Origin: Halorussus limi
Lineage (GTDB): Archaea; Halobacteriota; Halobacteria; Halobacteriales; Haladaptataceae
Assembly (NCBI RefSeq): GCF_023238205.1
Contig: NZ_CP096661.1
Span: 1-64,000 of the forward strand
Direction: 5' to 3'
Length of the DNA stretch: 64,000 nucleotides
Below are positions 7,491 to 15,252 of the stretch, piece by piece. The notes under the pieces are model-generated. The model made no database searches and was not told the origin of the DNA. It saw only the letters and a program-made list of their open reading frames with translations. How positions within the stretch are numbered: position 1 is the first letter of the stretch; every line of letters begins with the position of its first letter. Both the position numbers and the translations under genes were made by a program.

Positions 7491-9446
7491 TCAGATGTCG
7501 GTGATTCGCTCGTACTCGTCCGCGAGAGCGTCGGCGTCCTCGGGGAGGAGTGCGACGACCACGTAATCGACGTAGGACTCGAAGTACTCCACGAGCGACG
7601 CGATGCGCTCGGAGTCGATGGCTTCCAGCGAGTCCAACAGCATGAACGGCATGCGCTCGTGAACGTCGTGGACGAGGAACCCCGCGAGTGCGAACACGAG
7701 ACCCGTCACCTCACGCTCGCTCTCGCTCAGGTGGTCGATGGTGTCCTCGTAGGCGGTGCCCGACTCGGTACTGCGCACGACGTGCAGGTCGAACGTCGTC
7801 TTCGATACCTTGCGCCGTCCCTCGCGGACCTCGGTTTCAGTCCGTTCGAGCCAGATGCGGTCGAGATTCGAGTAGTGGAGAACGTCGAGCAGTTCCTCCA
7901 TGTGCCGGTTGAACGCTTCGATGGCCTCCCCTTCGATGCGGGAGACGCGCGTCCGCAGTTCTTCGAGGTCCGCGTCGATTTCGTCTCGCTCGGCTTCGAG
8001 CGACTCCCGCTCGTCGAGTCGGCCTTCGATTCGAGCTATCTCCTCCCGGACCTCCGAAATCTCGTCTCTCAGCCGGTCGCACTCGAATTCGAGCTGGTTC
8101 GCCTCGCGGTGGAGGTCCAGAATCTCGTCGTAGTCCTCGCTCCGCAGCGACTCGACTTCGTCGTTGAGCGTCGCGAGTTGCGATTCGAGACCCTCGCGTT
8201 CGATTCGCAGTTCCTCGACGCGCTCTTCCCGGTCCGCGATTTCGGACTCGGTCTCTGCTATCCGTCGCTCCAACTGTTCGCGCGTCTGAAGTCGGTCCTC
8301 CAGTTCGTCGCGTTCCGAGACGAGTTCCGAAATCCGAGTGTCGAGTTCGCGACGTTCGTCGCGCTTCGTCGACTGGAACTCTCGTATCTGCTCGGTCGTC
8401 GACTCTATCTGGTCGCGTTCGACGGCGCTCCCGCAGGTCCAGCAGGTGACCTCCTGACGGTCGCCGAGCAGTTGGTCGGTCAGCGCGTCGTCGCCCGACG
8501 CGTCGGCGTCGCCGAGCGTCCCGAGGACGTCCGAATCGTAGTCTTCGAGCATGTCCCGGTTGAACTGGATGATGCTCTGGAGTTGGGTGATGTCGGACTC
8601 GACGTCCTGTTTCCGCCGGCGGAGTCGGTCTATCTCCGAGTCGAGTTCGTCGACTCGTTCGGCCGACGCGTCCGGCAGTCGTTCCTTCTGTTCCCGATAC
8701 TCGTCGAGTTCCTCGCGCAGTCGCTCGATGCTCTCCCGGTCGGTTTCGATGTCGTAGCGCGCGTCTTCGAGCGACGAACGGACTTCCTGTAGCTCCTCCA
8801 GTTTCGATTCGAGGGCGTCTTTCTCCTCGCGGGTCTCGTCCACGTCGGCGTCCGAGGCGTCGATTTCGGCCTTCTTCGCTTCGAGTTCTTCGCGGGTTTC
8901 TTCGAGTTCCCGTTCGAGTTGCGTCTCCTCTTCGACGAGTTTGGGCAGTCGCCGTTCGAGGTCGGAGAGCTCTTCGAGGTCGTCGGCGAGTTCGCGTTTC
9001 TCTCGTTCGAGTCGGTCGATTTCCGCCTGTATCTCGTCGGTGTCGACGGGCCGCATAATTATCTCCCGGAGGTCGTCGCCTCGGGCGACCGCTCGCCGCG
9101 ACTCGTTGTCCTCCAGCAGGAACGCGTAGAGGTCCCCGAGGACGGAGTCGTCGGCCAGCGGTTCTCCCGTCGCGACCACGTCACCGTCGGTCCGCGTGAG
9201 CGTCCGCGTGTAGGTGTCGTCGCCGATGGTGAGTTCCACGTGTCCCCGTTCGGCGTCGGCCTTGAGATTCGCCCTGTCGCTCCCGAGGGCGGCCATGAGC
9301 GCCTGCAGCGTCGACGTTCGGTTCGTCGCGTTGCGGCCGGTGAGGACGTTCACCCCGGGACCGAGCGCGAGTTCCGTCTCGTCGATGCCGCCGACGTTCT
9401 CGACGGAGAGACGGGCCGTGTTCGTCAACCCGCTCGTAGAATTCAT
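7491..9446 (-). CDS. Archaea-specific SMC-related protein (Sph/Rad50-like ATPase)
   Basis: A 651-residue SMC/Rad50-like protein. Its head halves (about 1-130 and 520-651) flank a very long Glu/Arg coiled coil. The P-loop position reads GRNATNRTS (37-45) instead of GxxGxGKS/T, a degenerate form I recall as typical of this haloarchaeal family. A Rad50-type hook, CWTC (C335, C338), sits midway along the coil. The signature region LSESEREVTGLVF and Walker B PFMLLDSLEAID are near the C-terminus. It lies 93 bp downstream of the RdfA gene on the same strand, a pairing seen elsewhere in haloarchaea. The role is probably in chromosome or cell-shape organisation. Confidence 0.9.
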   Translation of the reverse strand: MNSTSGLTNTARLSVENVGGIDETELALGPGVNVLTGRNATNRTSTLQALMAALGSDRANLKADAERGHVELTIGDDTYTRTLTRTDGDVVATGEPLADDSVLGDLYAFLLEDNESRRAVARGDDLREIIMRPVDTDEIQAEIDRLEREKRELADDLEELSDLERRLPKLVEEETQLERELEETREELEAKKAEIDASDADVDETREEKDALESKLEELQEVRSSLEDARYDIETDRESIERLREELDEYREQKERLPDASAERVDELDSEIDRLRRRKQDVESDITQLQSIIQFNRDMLEDYDSDVLGTLGDADASGDDALTDQLLGDRQEVTCWTCGSAVERDQIESTTEQIREFQSTKRDERRELDTRISELVSERDELEDRLQTREQLERRIAETESEIADREERVEELRIEREGLESQLATLNDEVESLRSEDYDEILDLHREANQLEFECDRLRDEISEVREEIARIEGRLDERESLEAERDEIDADLEELRTRVSRIEGEAIEAFNRHMEELLDVLHYSNLDRIWLERTETEVREGRRKVSKTTFDLHVVRSTESGTAYEDTIDHLSESEREVTGLVFALAGFLVHDVHERMPFMLLDSLEAIDSERIASLVEYFESYVDYVVVALLPEDADALADEYERITDI

Positions 9447-9539
9447 ACGTGATGCTATCCGCTACGCGGGTCATAAGTCCTTCCGTCGTCCGGTTCCGTG
9501 GTCGCTCGGCGGTTTGCGAGCGTCGGGTGAAGAGACGGC

Positions 9540-10181
9540 CTACTCGCACTGACAGCGACCGCGGTCGAGCAGTTCGCCGACCGAGTACTGCGACTGGCAG
9601 TCGTTGCACGTGATGCGAACGTCGACGTAGACGTCGAAGTCCCCGAGGGTCAACTCGTCCGCGCTCCGGAGCGCGTCGAGCGACGTTTCCGTGACCGCCT
9701 GTACTCGACTCCGGAGTTGCTGGAGCGTCGTCCGAGTCTCGGGCGTCTTGGACTCGGAGTCGTTCGAAGTCGACTCCGCGCCCCGATACTTCGTCAGGTA
9801 GGTGTGAACCGCTTGGTGAGAGACGAAGTCCGATTTGAGGGCCGCCACGTCGAGACCGTCGCGTTCGAGTCGGCGCTCGGTCTGGACCTCCATCCCGCCG
9901 GAGACGCTCTCGCCCGTCAGGAGTTCGTAGAAGTTCTCGACTTCGCCGTCAAGGACATCGATGCCCTGCTCGTCCATCGCCGCGCGGAGGACGCGGCGGT
10001 TGAAGTAGTCCGCGAGTTCGCGGAGACTGTGGCGCTCTCGGGCGTCGCCGGTCCAACGCCGCTCTAACTCCTCGCCCAAGCCGTCGAGGTTCCGCTCCGC
10101 GATGACTCGGCCGACTTTGCTCCGCCGGTCGGGGTCCGCCGCGGTCCCCCGACCGGACCCGCCCGTAGATTCGTCCGTCAT
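9540..10181 (-). CDS. rdfA: Rod-determining factor RdfA-family protein
   Basis: A 213-residue haloarchaeal protein matching the RdfA family, named from Haloferax volcanii, where it is needed for rod morphology. Recognisable blocks are SKVGRVIAERNLDGLGEELE, the Arg-rich RWTGDARERHSLRELADYFN, DFVSHQAVHTYLTKYRGAE, and a C-terminal zinc-ribbon-like segment with CNDC and a final CQC. It sits directly upstream of the SMC-like gene and probably shares its transcript. Haloarchaea often encode several RdfA/SMC-like pairs, so this copy may be an extra-chromosomal paralogue and not the shape regulator itself. Confidence 0.87.
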   Translation of the reverse strand: MTDESTGGSGRGTAADPDRRSKVGRVIAERNLDGLGEELERRWTGDARERHSLRELADYFNRRVLRAAMDEQGIDVLDGEVENFYELLTGESVSGGMEVQTERRLERDGLDVAALKSDFVSHQAVHTYLTKYRGAESTSNDSESKTPETRTTLQQLRSRVQAVTETSLDALRSADELTLGDFDVYVDVRITCNDCQSQYSVGELLDRGRCQCE

Positions 10182-10811
10182 CCTTACCGGGAGTACGCAG
10201 AACGGCCGGAAAACGGTTTTGTCCTCCGCATCATCGCCTCGGTCGCGCCGGCGTGCGGTTATCCGACGCGAAGTCGGGCTTCAATACTACTGCGACGCGT
10301 CACTGTCGAGGGAGCGACCGCCCGGGTAAGGGGCCACCTGTATTGTTTATATTATACAATAACAGTTGGCGCGAAGACATCGCTCGACGATGCCGAGTCT
10401 GAGTGACAGTGGACGAAACCGAGGTTTGGCCCTCTATTTTTATCTCAATTACATCTTTTTCTCAATTGCACAAGATACAGAATAGTGCTTTTATTCCGTC
10501 TTATTAGCGCTATGCAGGCATATGTTTACTCTAGAACGCTCTCCGAGTTCACATCGAAGCAATACGTCGTTTTCTCGCCTTCGAGCGGGGCGAGTCCGTT
10601 CGTCGTGAGTGAGAACTCCGTGAGTTGCGCGACCATACTATTGTTTGTTTCTTTAATTTCTATACAAGACACATAGGCTCGAAGTCCCGACGAATGGGGG
10701 CACGAATAGTCGAGCGCAGTCTTGCCGGATAGATAGCTACGAACAAACACAGCTGACATCTACAGAGGAAATTATATTACGTCACCACCGGAACGTGTTC
10801 AGAGAGAGGAA
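10182..10811. other. 630-bp intergenic region with AT-rich centre
   Basis: No gene is supported. Two small overlapping open frames (10485-10676 plus, 10526-10759 minus) have atypical, non-acidic compositions and resemble nothing known. The right part is AT-rich and must hold the promoter of the IclR gene. A short inverted repeat at 10341-10361 is listed separately. Confidence 0.5.
10341..10361. repeat. AT-rich inverted repeat TATTGT-N9-ACAATA
   Basis: TATTGT (10341-10346) and ACAATA (10356-10361) are exact reverse complements with a 9-bp all-AT-type spacer. The dyad lies about 160 bp upstream of the RdfA start and could be an operator or part of its promoter. Its short arms make chance occurrence possible. 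Confidence 0.4.
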
Positions 10812-11573
10812 ATGACTGGCGAGTCGAACACCCCCGTTCGGACGACAGCCCGGTCGTTCGACATCATCGAAACCCTGCACGAACTCGACGGGGCCTGCCT
10901 CACGGATATCTCCGCCCACCTCGATTTGCCCGACAGCACGGTCCACAACCACCTCCGAACGCTCGTCCAGCGAGGGTACGTCGTCAGGAACGACAACACC
11001 TACCGCGTCAGCCTCAGGTTCCTCGAAATCGGTGAGTACGCCCGGTCCCGACGGAAAATCTGCGAGGTGGCCAAATCGGAAATCGACGAGTTGGCCGCCG
11101 AGACCGACGAGTCGGCCAGCCTCCTCGTGGAGGAGGACGGGCAGGGCGTGTACGTGTACGACGCGCAGGCCGACACCTCCATTCCGCTCGACACCTATCC
11201 CGGGAAGCACGTCTCGCTTCACGCCACCGCGCTCGGGAAGGCCATCCTCGCGTACCTGCCCGATAGCCGAGTCGAGGAGATACTCGACCAGCGAGGGTTA
11301 CCGGCACAGACCGCGAAGACGATAACCGACCGCGAGGTACTCGCGAGGGAACTGGAGACGATTCGAGAGACCGGGTACGCCGTCGATAGCGAGGAGCGCG
11401 TCCGCGGCGTCCGCTGCGTCGCCGTCGCCATCAAGAACGAGAACGGGCAGGTAATCGGCGCGATAAGCGTCTCGGGCCCGTCGAGTCGCATCGACGCCGA
11501 CCCGGACGAGCGACTGTTGGAGGAACTCCGGCGGGCGAAGAACATCATCGAGTTGAAACTGGCCCACGCGTAG
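10812..11573 (+). CDS. IclR-family transcriptional regulator of the catabolic island
   Basis: A 253-residue IclR protein. The N-terminal winged helix-turn-helix spans about 12-75, with recognition part LTDISAHLDLPDSTVHNHLRTLVQRGYV (helices at about 30-57). The C-terminal effector-binding domain contains HATALGKAILAYLP, ETGYAVDSEE and GVRCVAVAIKN, all typical. IclR regulators bind a small catabolite and switch the adjacent pathway operon. It is the first gene of the amino-sugar/murein island, so the ligand may be a sugar acid, lactate or amino-sugar derivative (inferred). GAGG precedes the ATG by a few bases, so this start may use a leader. Confidence 0.92.
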   Translation: MTGESNTPVRTTARSFDIIETLHELDGACLTDISAHLDLPDSTVHNHLRTLVQRGYVVRNDNTYRVSLRFLEIGEYARSRRKICEVAKSEIDELAAETDESASLLVEEDGQGVYVYDAQADTSIPLDTYPGKHVSLHATALGKAILAYLPDSRVEEILDQRGLPAQTAKTITDREVLARELETIRETGYAVDSEERVRGVRCVAVAIKNENGQVIGAISVSGPSSRIDADPDERLLEELRRAKNIIELKLAHA

Positions 11574-11732
11574 GGTCCGTGGCGGGGTGTTCGATACGCG
11601 AGCACGACACGGTCTCCGATGCGCCGAGGCGGCACGGTGTTCGACGCGCGAGAGAGGTCGAGAATGTAATCTCCCTCCCGCAGTGCCGACGTTCGACCGT
11701 CGCGTCGATACTGTCGAAGCAGGTCGTCCGGT
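11574..11732. other. Convergent spacer between IclR gene and chitinase
   Basis: The gap is 159 bp. No gene was recognised; transcription of both neighbours must end here. Confidence 0.35.
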
Positions 11733-12899
11733 TCAGTGGAGTCGGTCGTGCATCGCGGCGATGAGAGTGTTGCTGGGGTCTTGGGAGAGTTCCCAGCACA
11801 TCGCTCCGCCGAACCCGTTGTTCTTCACGAAATCCACCTTGTTCGAGATGGAGTCGACGTTGTCGTAGCAGACGAACGTGTTCTCCGCCGCGGAGTAGAG
11901 CCACGGCACCTTCGCGTCCGGATGCCAGTGGTACTCGTAGTCAGACTGCGGTTTGATGTTCTCCCGGATGTTGTAGAACGTCTCCGAGGACGCGGAGTCG
12001 AACGAGTTGAACAGGCCGTCGTTGGTGGACGAGACGCCGGTGTAGGAGCGGCCGTAGAACGGCATGCCCATGAGGAGCTTGTCGTTCGCTATCGGCTTGC
12101 CGGCCCAGTGTTGCATGTGGCTGGTGGTGTTCCAACTCGAACTACTGGGACCCTCGGGCGGCGAGTCGAACGGTGCGTTGAAGTTGGTGACGTCGCTCCA
12201 GTCGCCGTGGTAGTCGTAGGTCATGACGTTGACGTGGTCGAGGTAGTCGCTGATGGTCCCGACCTCGTACGCGTCGTCGGCGATGTTCGGATTGGGCGAC
12301 GCCGCCATCGTCAGGTGCGCCCACGACCCGACACGCGAATCGAGTTCGTTGCGACACGCCTCGAGCAGGAGCGTGAAGTTGTGCGGGTCCTCGGCCCGCA
12401 CCGACCCGTCGGGGTACTCCCAGTCCAAGTCGAGGCCGTCGAAGTTGTACTTCAGCATCAGGTCGACGGCGGTCTTGGCGAACCGCTGGCGTCGCTCGGC
12501 GGTCGACGCGGCGTCCGAGAACGTGCCGGAGTACCACCCGGAACTGATGGAAAGGAGGAAGACGGTGTTCTTGTCGTCGTACGTCGACAGTTCTTCGAGC
12601 GTGCTCTGCTTCGACGAGTCGCTGACCGCGACCGTCCCGTCCGACTGGGGTTCGACGAAGGCGAAGTTGAGGTGCGTGAGTTTGTCGTAGGGCACGTCCG
12701 CAGGCGAGTAATCGCCGGCCCACGCGGGGTAGTAGCCGACGACGCGATTGCCGTAGTCGCCGTGGGCCTGCGCGCTGTTCGAGGCGAGCGCCCCCGTCAC
12801 CACCGCGGCCCCCGTCCCTCGGAGGAACTTCCGTCGCGACGCGTCCGGGGTCAGTTTCCGTCCGATGCTACTCGACGCTGGTTTCTCTTCGTCTGGCAT
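11733..12899 (-). CDS. Tat-exported GH18 chitinase
   Basis: A 388-residue glycoside hydrolase family 18 enzyme. The catalytic DxxDxDxE motif is DGLDLDWE (154-161, acid E161), preceded by the FAFVEP strand and followed by MTMAASPN-type and MTYDYHGDW blocks that line the substrate site. The N-terminus has a Tat signal, SRRKFLRG (RR 22-23) plus a hydrophobic stretch ending near NSAQA, so it is secreted folded. GH18 enzymes cleave beta-1,4 bonds between GlcNAc residues by substrate-assisted catalysis. There is no chitin-binding module. The next gene upstream encodes a close paralogue. Bacterial murein glycan cannot be excluded as substrate. Confidence 0.93.
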   Translation of the reverse strand: MPDEEKPASSSIGRKLTPDASRRKFLRGTGAAVVTGALASNSAQAHGDYGNRVVGYYPAWAGDYSPADVPYDKLTHLNFAFVEPQSDGTVAVSDSSKQSTLEELSTYDDKNTVFLLSISSGWYSGTFSDAASTAERRQRFAKTAVDLMLKYNFDGLDLDWEYPDGSVRAEDPHNFTLLLEACRNELDSRVGSWAHLTMAASPNPNIADDAYEVGTISDYLDHVNVMTYDYHGDWSDVTNFNAPFDSPPEGPSSSSWNTTSHMQHWAGKPIANDKLLMGMPFYGRSYTGVSSTNDGLFNSFDSASSETFYNIRENIKPQSDYEYHWHPDAKVPWLYSAAENTFVCYDNVDSISNKVDFVKNNGFGGAMCWELSQDPSNTLIAAMHDRLH

Positions 12900-12925
12900 G
12901 CGACCTAAATAACAGAACGGAAGAC

Positions 12926-12936
12926 AATAAATATTA
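12926..12936 (-). promoter_or_regulatory. AT-rich promoter box of the first chitinase gene
   Basis: AATAAATATTA lies about 30 nt upstream of the ATG at 12899, reading TAATATTTATT on the coding strand. The spacing suits an archaeal TATA box. The chitinase therefore has its own promoter even though its paralogue lies upstream on the same strand. Confidence 0.5.
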
Positions 12937-13075
12937 TTCTAGATATACCCACATTTTATTTCTCCATAGGTGCTGGTTTTACTATCCCCGAGTGTAGTAC
13001 GCAGCAAAGGAGCGGAGGTGCCGCGGGCCTGTCGGCCAGTCAGCGTCGCCGGCTTGGTCAGCACCGCCGTCCCAG

Positions 13076-14260
13076 TCAGGGATGAGAGATGTGCCGGTCT
13101 ATCGTCTCCAGCAGGACGTTGTCGGGGTCTTGGGAGAGTTCCCAGCACATCATCCCGCCGAAGCCGTTGTCGACCGTGTACTTCGTCTTCTCCTTGACGG
13201 AGTGGCGGTCGTCGTAGGAGATGAACACGTCGTCCGCCTCGGAGTAGAGCCACGGCACGCGCGCCTCGGGGTGCCAGTGGTACTCGTAGTCGGTGCCGTG
13301 CCGGACGTTCTCCGCGATGTCCCCGAACGAGCGGGCGGAACCGCCCTCGAACGGCTGGAACAGACCGTGGTCGTCGGCGTGTTCGTTCTGGACGCTCTCG
13401 AAGGTGCGACCGTAGAACGGAAGCCCGAAGGTGAGTTTCCGCTTGGCTATCGGTTTCCCGGCCCAGTAGCGCATGGCGTGGTCGGCGGTGAACGACGGTT
13501 TCGCGTTGGGCGCGTCCGGCACGGGATAGAGCGGCGCGTTGAAGTGGGTCCGGTCGTCCCACGTCCCGTGGAAGTCGTAGTTCATCACGTTGAGGTAGTC
13601 CACGTCGTCGCTGAACGCGCCCACTTCCTGCGTGTCGATTATCGACGGGTTGGCCGACGCCGCCATGCTCAACTCGTATCGTTGGCCGTCCTCCTGCTCC
13701 GCGGCGTCGAGTTGTCTCCGGATTTCGCGCAGGAGGAGCGTCAGGTTGTGCGGGTCGCTCTCCCGAATCGTGCCGTCGGGGTACTCCCAGTCGATGTCGA
13801 TACCGTCGAAGTTGTACTCGCGCACGAGTTCGATGGCAGTCCGGGCGAATCGCTCGCGCCGTTCGGCCGTGAGCGCGGCGTCGGAGAAGCGACCGGAGTA
13901 CCACTCGGCCTGTATCGAGAACACGAACGACGTGTCGGGTTGTTCGTGAGTCACCGCGCGGAACTCGTCGAGGAGTTCGGGCGCGGCATCGCCGTTGACA
14001 GCGAGTTTGACCTCTCCGGTGGACTTCGGTTCGAGGAAGGCGTAGTTGAGGTGGGTGAGTTTGTCGTACGGTACGTCTCGGGGCGAGTAGTCGCCCGCCC
14101 ACGAAGGGTAGTAGCCGACGACTCGCTTCCCCGACGAAGGACCGCTCTCGCTCGACCCACTACTCGCTCCGGCGACGCCGCCGACCGTCGACAGCGCTGC
14201 CAGCGCACCGGTGCGTTTCATGAATTTGCGCCGCTGATTGCTTACTTTTTGCTCGGACAT
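13076..14260 (-). CDS. Second Tat-exported GH18 chitinase (tandem paralogue)
   Basis: A 394-residue GH18 enzyme. The start is the ATG of MSEQKVSNQRRKFMKR, chosen because the Tat motif QRRKFMKRTGALA follows directly and a TATA-like box sits about 28 nt upstream. The catalytic motif is DGIDIDWE (152-159, acid E159). AASANPSI and MNYDFHGTW complete the family blocks. It shares long identical stretches with the downstream chitinase (VVGYYP-WAGDYSP, VPYDKLTHLN, DYEYHWHP, MCWELSQDP), which indicates local duplication followed by divergence. The loop between YSG and the catalytic strand and the aglycon side differ, so the pair may split endo and exo activity (inference). Confidence 0.93.
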   Translation of the reverse strand: MSEQKVSNQRRKFMKRTGALAALSTVGGVAGASSGSSESGPSSGKRVVGYYPSWAGDYSPRDVPYDKLTHLNYAFLEPKSTGEVKLAVNGDAAPELLDEFRAVTHEQPDTSFVFSIQAEWYSGRFSDAALTAERRERFARTAIELVREYNFDGIDIDWEYPDGTIRESDPHNLTLLLREIRRQLDAAEQEDGQRYELSMAASANPSIIDTQEVGAFSDDVDYLNVMNYDFHGTWDDRTHFNAPLYPVPDAPNAKPSFTADHAMRYWAGKPIAKRKLTFGLPFYGRTFESVQNEHADDHGLFQPFEGGSARSFGDIAENVRHGTDYEYHWHPEARVPWLYSEADDVFISYDDRHSVKEKTKYTVDNGFGGMMCWELSQDPDNVLLETIDRHISHP

Positions 14261-14285
14261 CGGATTATCTAACGGTTTCGACCGT

Positions 14286-14292
14286 GATAAAA
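14286..14292 (-). promoter_or_regulatory. TATA-like box of the second chitinase gene
   Basis: On the minus strand it reads TTTTATC, 26-32 nt from the ATG at 14260, consistent with a leaderless transcript. This supports choosing that ATG over the longer upstream reading. Confidence 0.55.
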
Positions 14293-14408
14293 CTTGGTAC
14301 GTTGTGACATCACAGAGCCGCGCGACGGCCCGCCACAACTCGCCCCGGTGAGACCGAGCGTAACCGCCCGGCCATCCCGGACGCAAATCCGGTCTCGGGA
14401 ACCCCAAT

Positions 14409-14416
14409 AGATATAC
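14409..14416 (+). promoter_or_regulatory. TATA-like box of the creatininase-family gene
   Basis: AGATATAC lies about 27 nt before the ATG at 14440. It supports that ATG over the in-frame TTG at 14431. Confidence 0.5.
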
Positions 14417-14439
14417 GGCCGACACGAGCATTGGTACCT

Positions 14440-15240
14440 ATGCTCCCAACAGGACGCTCCTCGTCCGCCGCGTGGGCGGCGAAGACTCGACGCGAAATCC
14501 GCGAGACCGGAGCTGCCGACGGATCGGTCGTCGTCGTACCGGTCGGAAGCATCGAACAGCACGGTCACCACCTTCCCGTCGCCACCGACACGCTACTGGC
14601 CGACGCGGTCGCTCACCGCGGCGCGGAACGCGCCGCGGACGACGTACCGGTGCTCGTGACGCCGCCGGTCTGGTCCGGGTTCTCGCCCCACCACACCTCG
14701 CTGGGCGGCACGTTGACGCTCGAACTGGAGGATCTCCTCGCAGTCTTGGAGGACGTGGCCGACAGCGCGCTCGAAAGCGGATTCGACGGCATCTGCTTCG
14801 TCAACGGGCACGGGGGCAACGCCTCCATCATCGACAACGTCGTGAGTACGGTGGGGAAATCGCACCCCGACGCGGAAGTGACCGGGCTGACGTACTTCCA
14901 ACTCGCGGAACCGTTCATCGACGAGATTCGGGAGAGCGACGTGGGCGGCATGGCTCACGGCGGCGAGTTCGAAACCTCGCTCTTGCTCCACCTCCACCCA
15001 GACCTCGTGACGATGGCGGAGGCGGACGCCGAGTACCTCGACGAACCGTACGAGCGCGGGACGCAGGACCTGCTCGTCGGCGGCGCGCTCTCGACCTACC
15101 GGGAGTTCGAGGAGTACTCCGCGTCGGGCGCTATCGGCGACCCGTCGTTGGCGAGCGCAGAGAAAGGCGAGGAGTTGTTCGACCGACTGGGCGACGAACT
15201 GGCCGACGTGTTCCGGTCGGTCTCCGAGCAGGCGCGATAG
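14440..15240 (+). CDS. Creatininase-family metal-dependent amidohydrolase
   Basis: A 266-residue member of the creatininase/MftE superfamily. Metal-binding residues are recognisable: E39 and H41 in GSIEQHGHHLP, D50 in ATDT, H124 in NGHGGN, and E176 in HGGEFETS. These enzymes hydrolyse amide bonds, often cyclic or short, using two divalent metals in the cytoplasm. Nothing in the window suggests creatinine metabolism. In this context it may open an amide in a murein-derived compound, but that is speculation. It is transcribed towards the NagZ operon and is the only plus-strand gene between the chitinases and the HAD gene at 21382. Confidence 0.88.
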   Translation: MLPTGRSSSAAWAAKTRREIRETGAADGSVVVVPVGSIEQHGHHLPVATDTLLADAVAHRGAERAADDVPVLVTPPVWSGFSPHHTSLGGTLTLELEDLLAVLEDVADSALESGFDGICFVNGHGGNASIIDNVVSTVGKSHPDAEVTGLTYFQLAEPFIDEIRESDVGGMAHGGEFETSLLLHLHPDLVTMAEADAEYLDEPYERGTQDLLVGGALSTYREFEEYSASGAIGDPSLASAEKGEELFDRLGDELADVFRSVSEQAR

Positions 15241-15252
15241 GTCGGGACCGAC

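Noticed and set aside
10485-10759. Small frames on both strands upstream of the IclR gene
   Set aside because: Overlapping, non-acidic and unrecognisable; could be remnants but cannot be supported.
14440-15240. Creatinine utilisation pathway
   Set aside because: Only a superfamily match; no creatinase, sarcosine oxidase or hydantoinase genes nearby.
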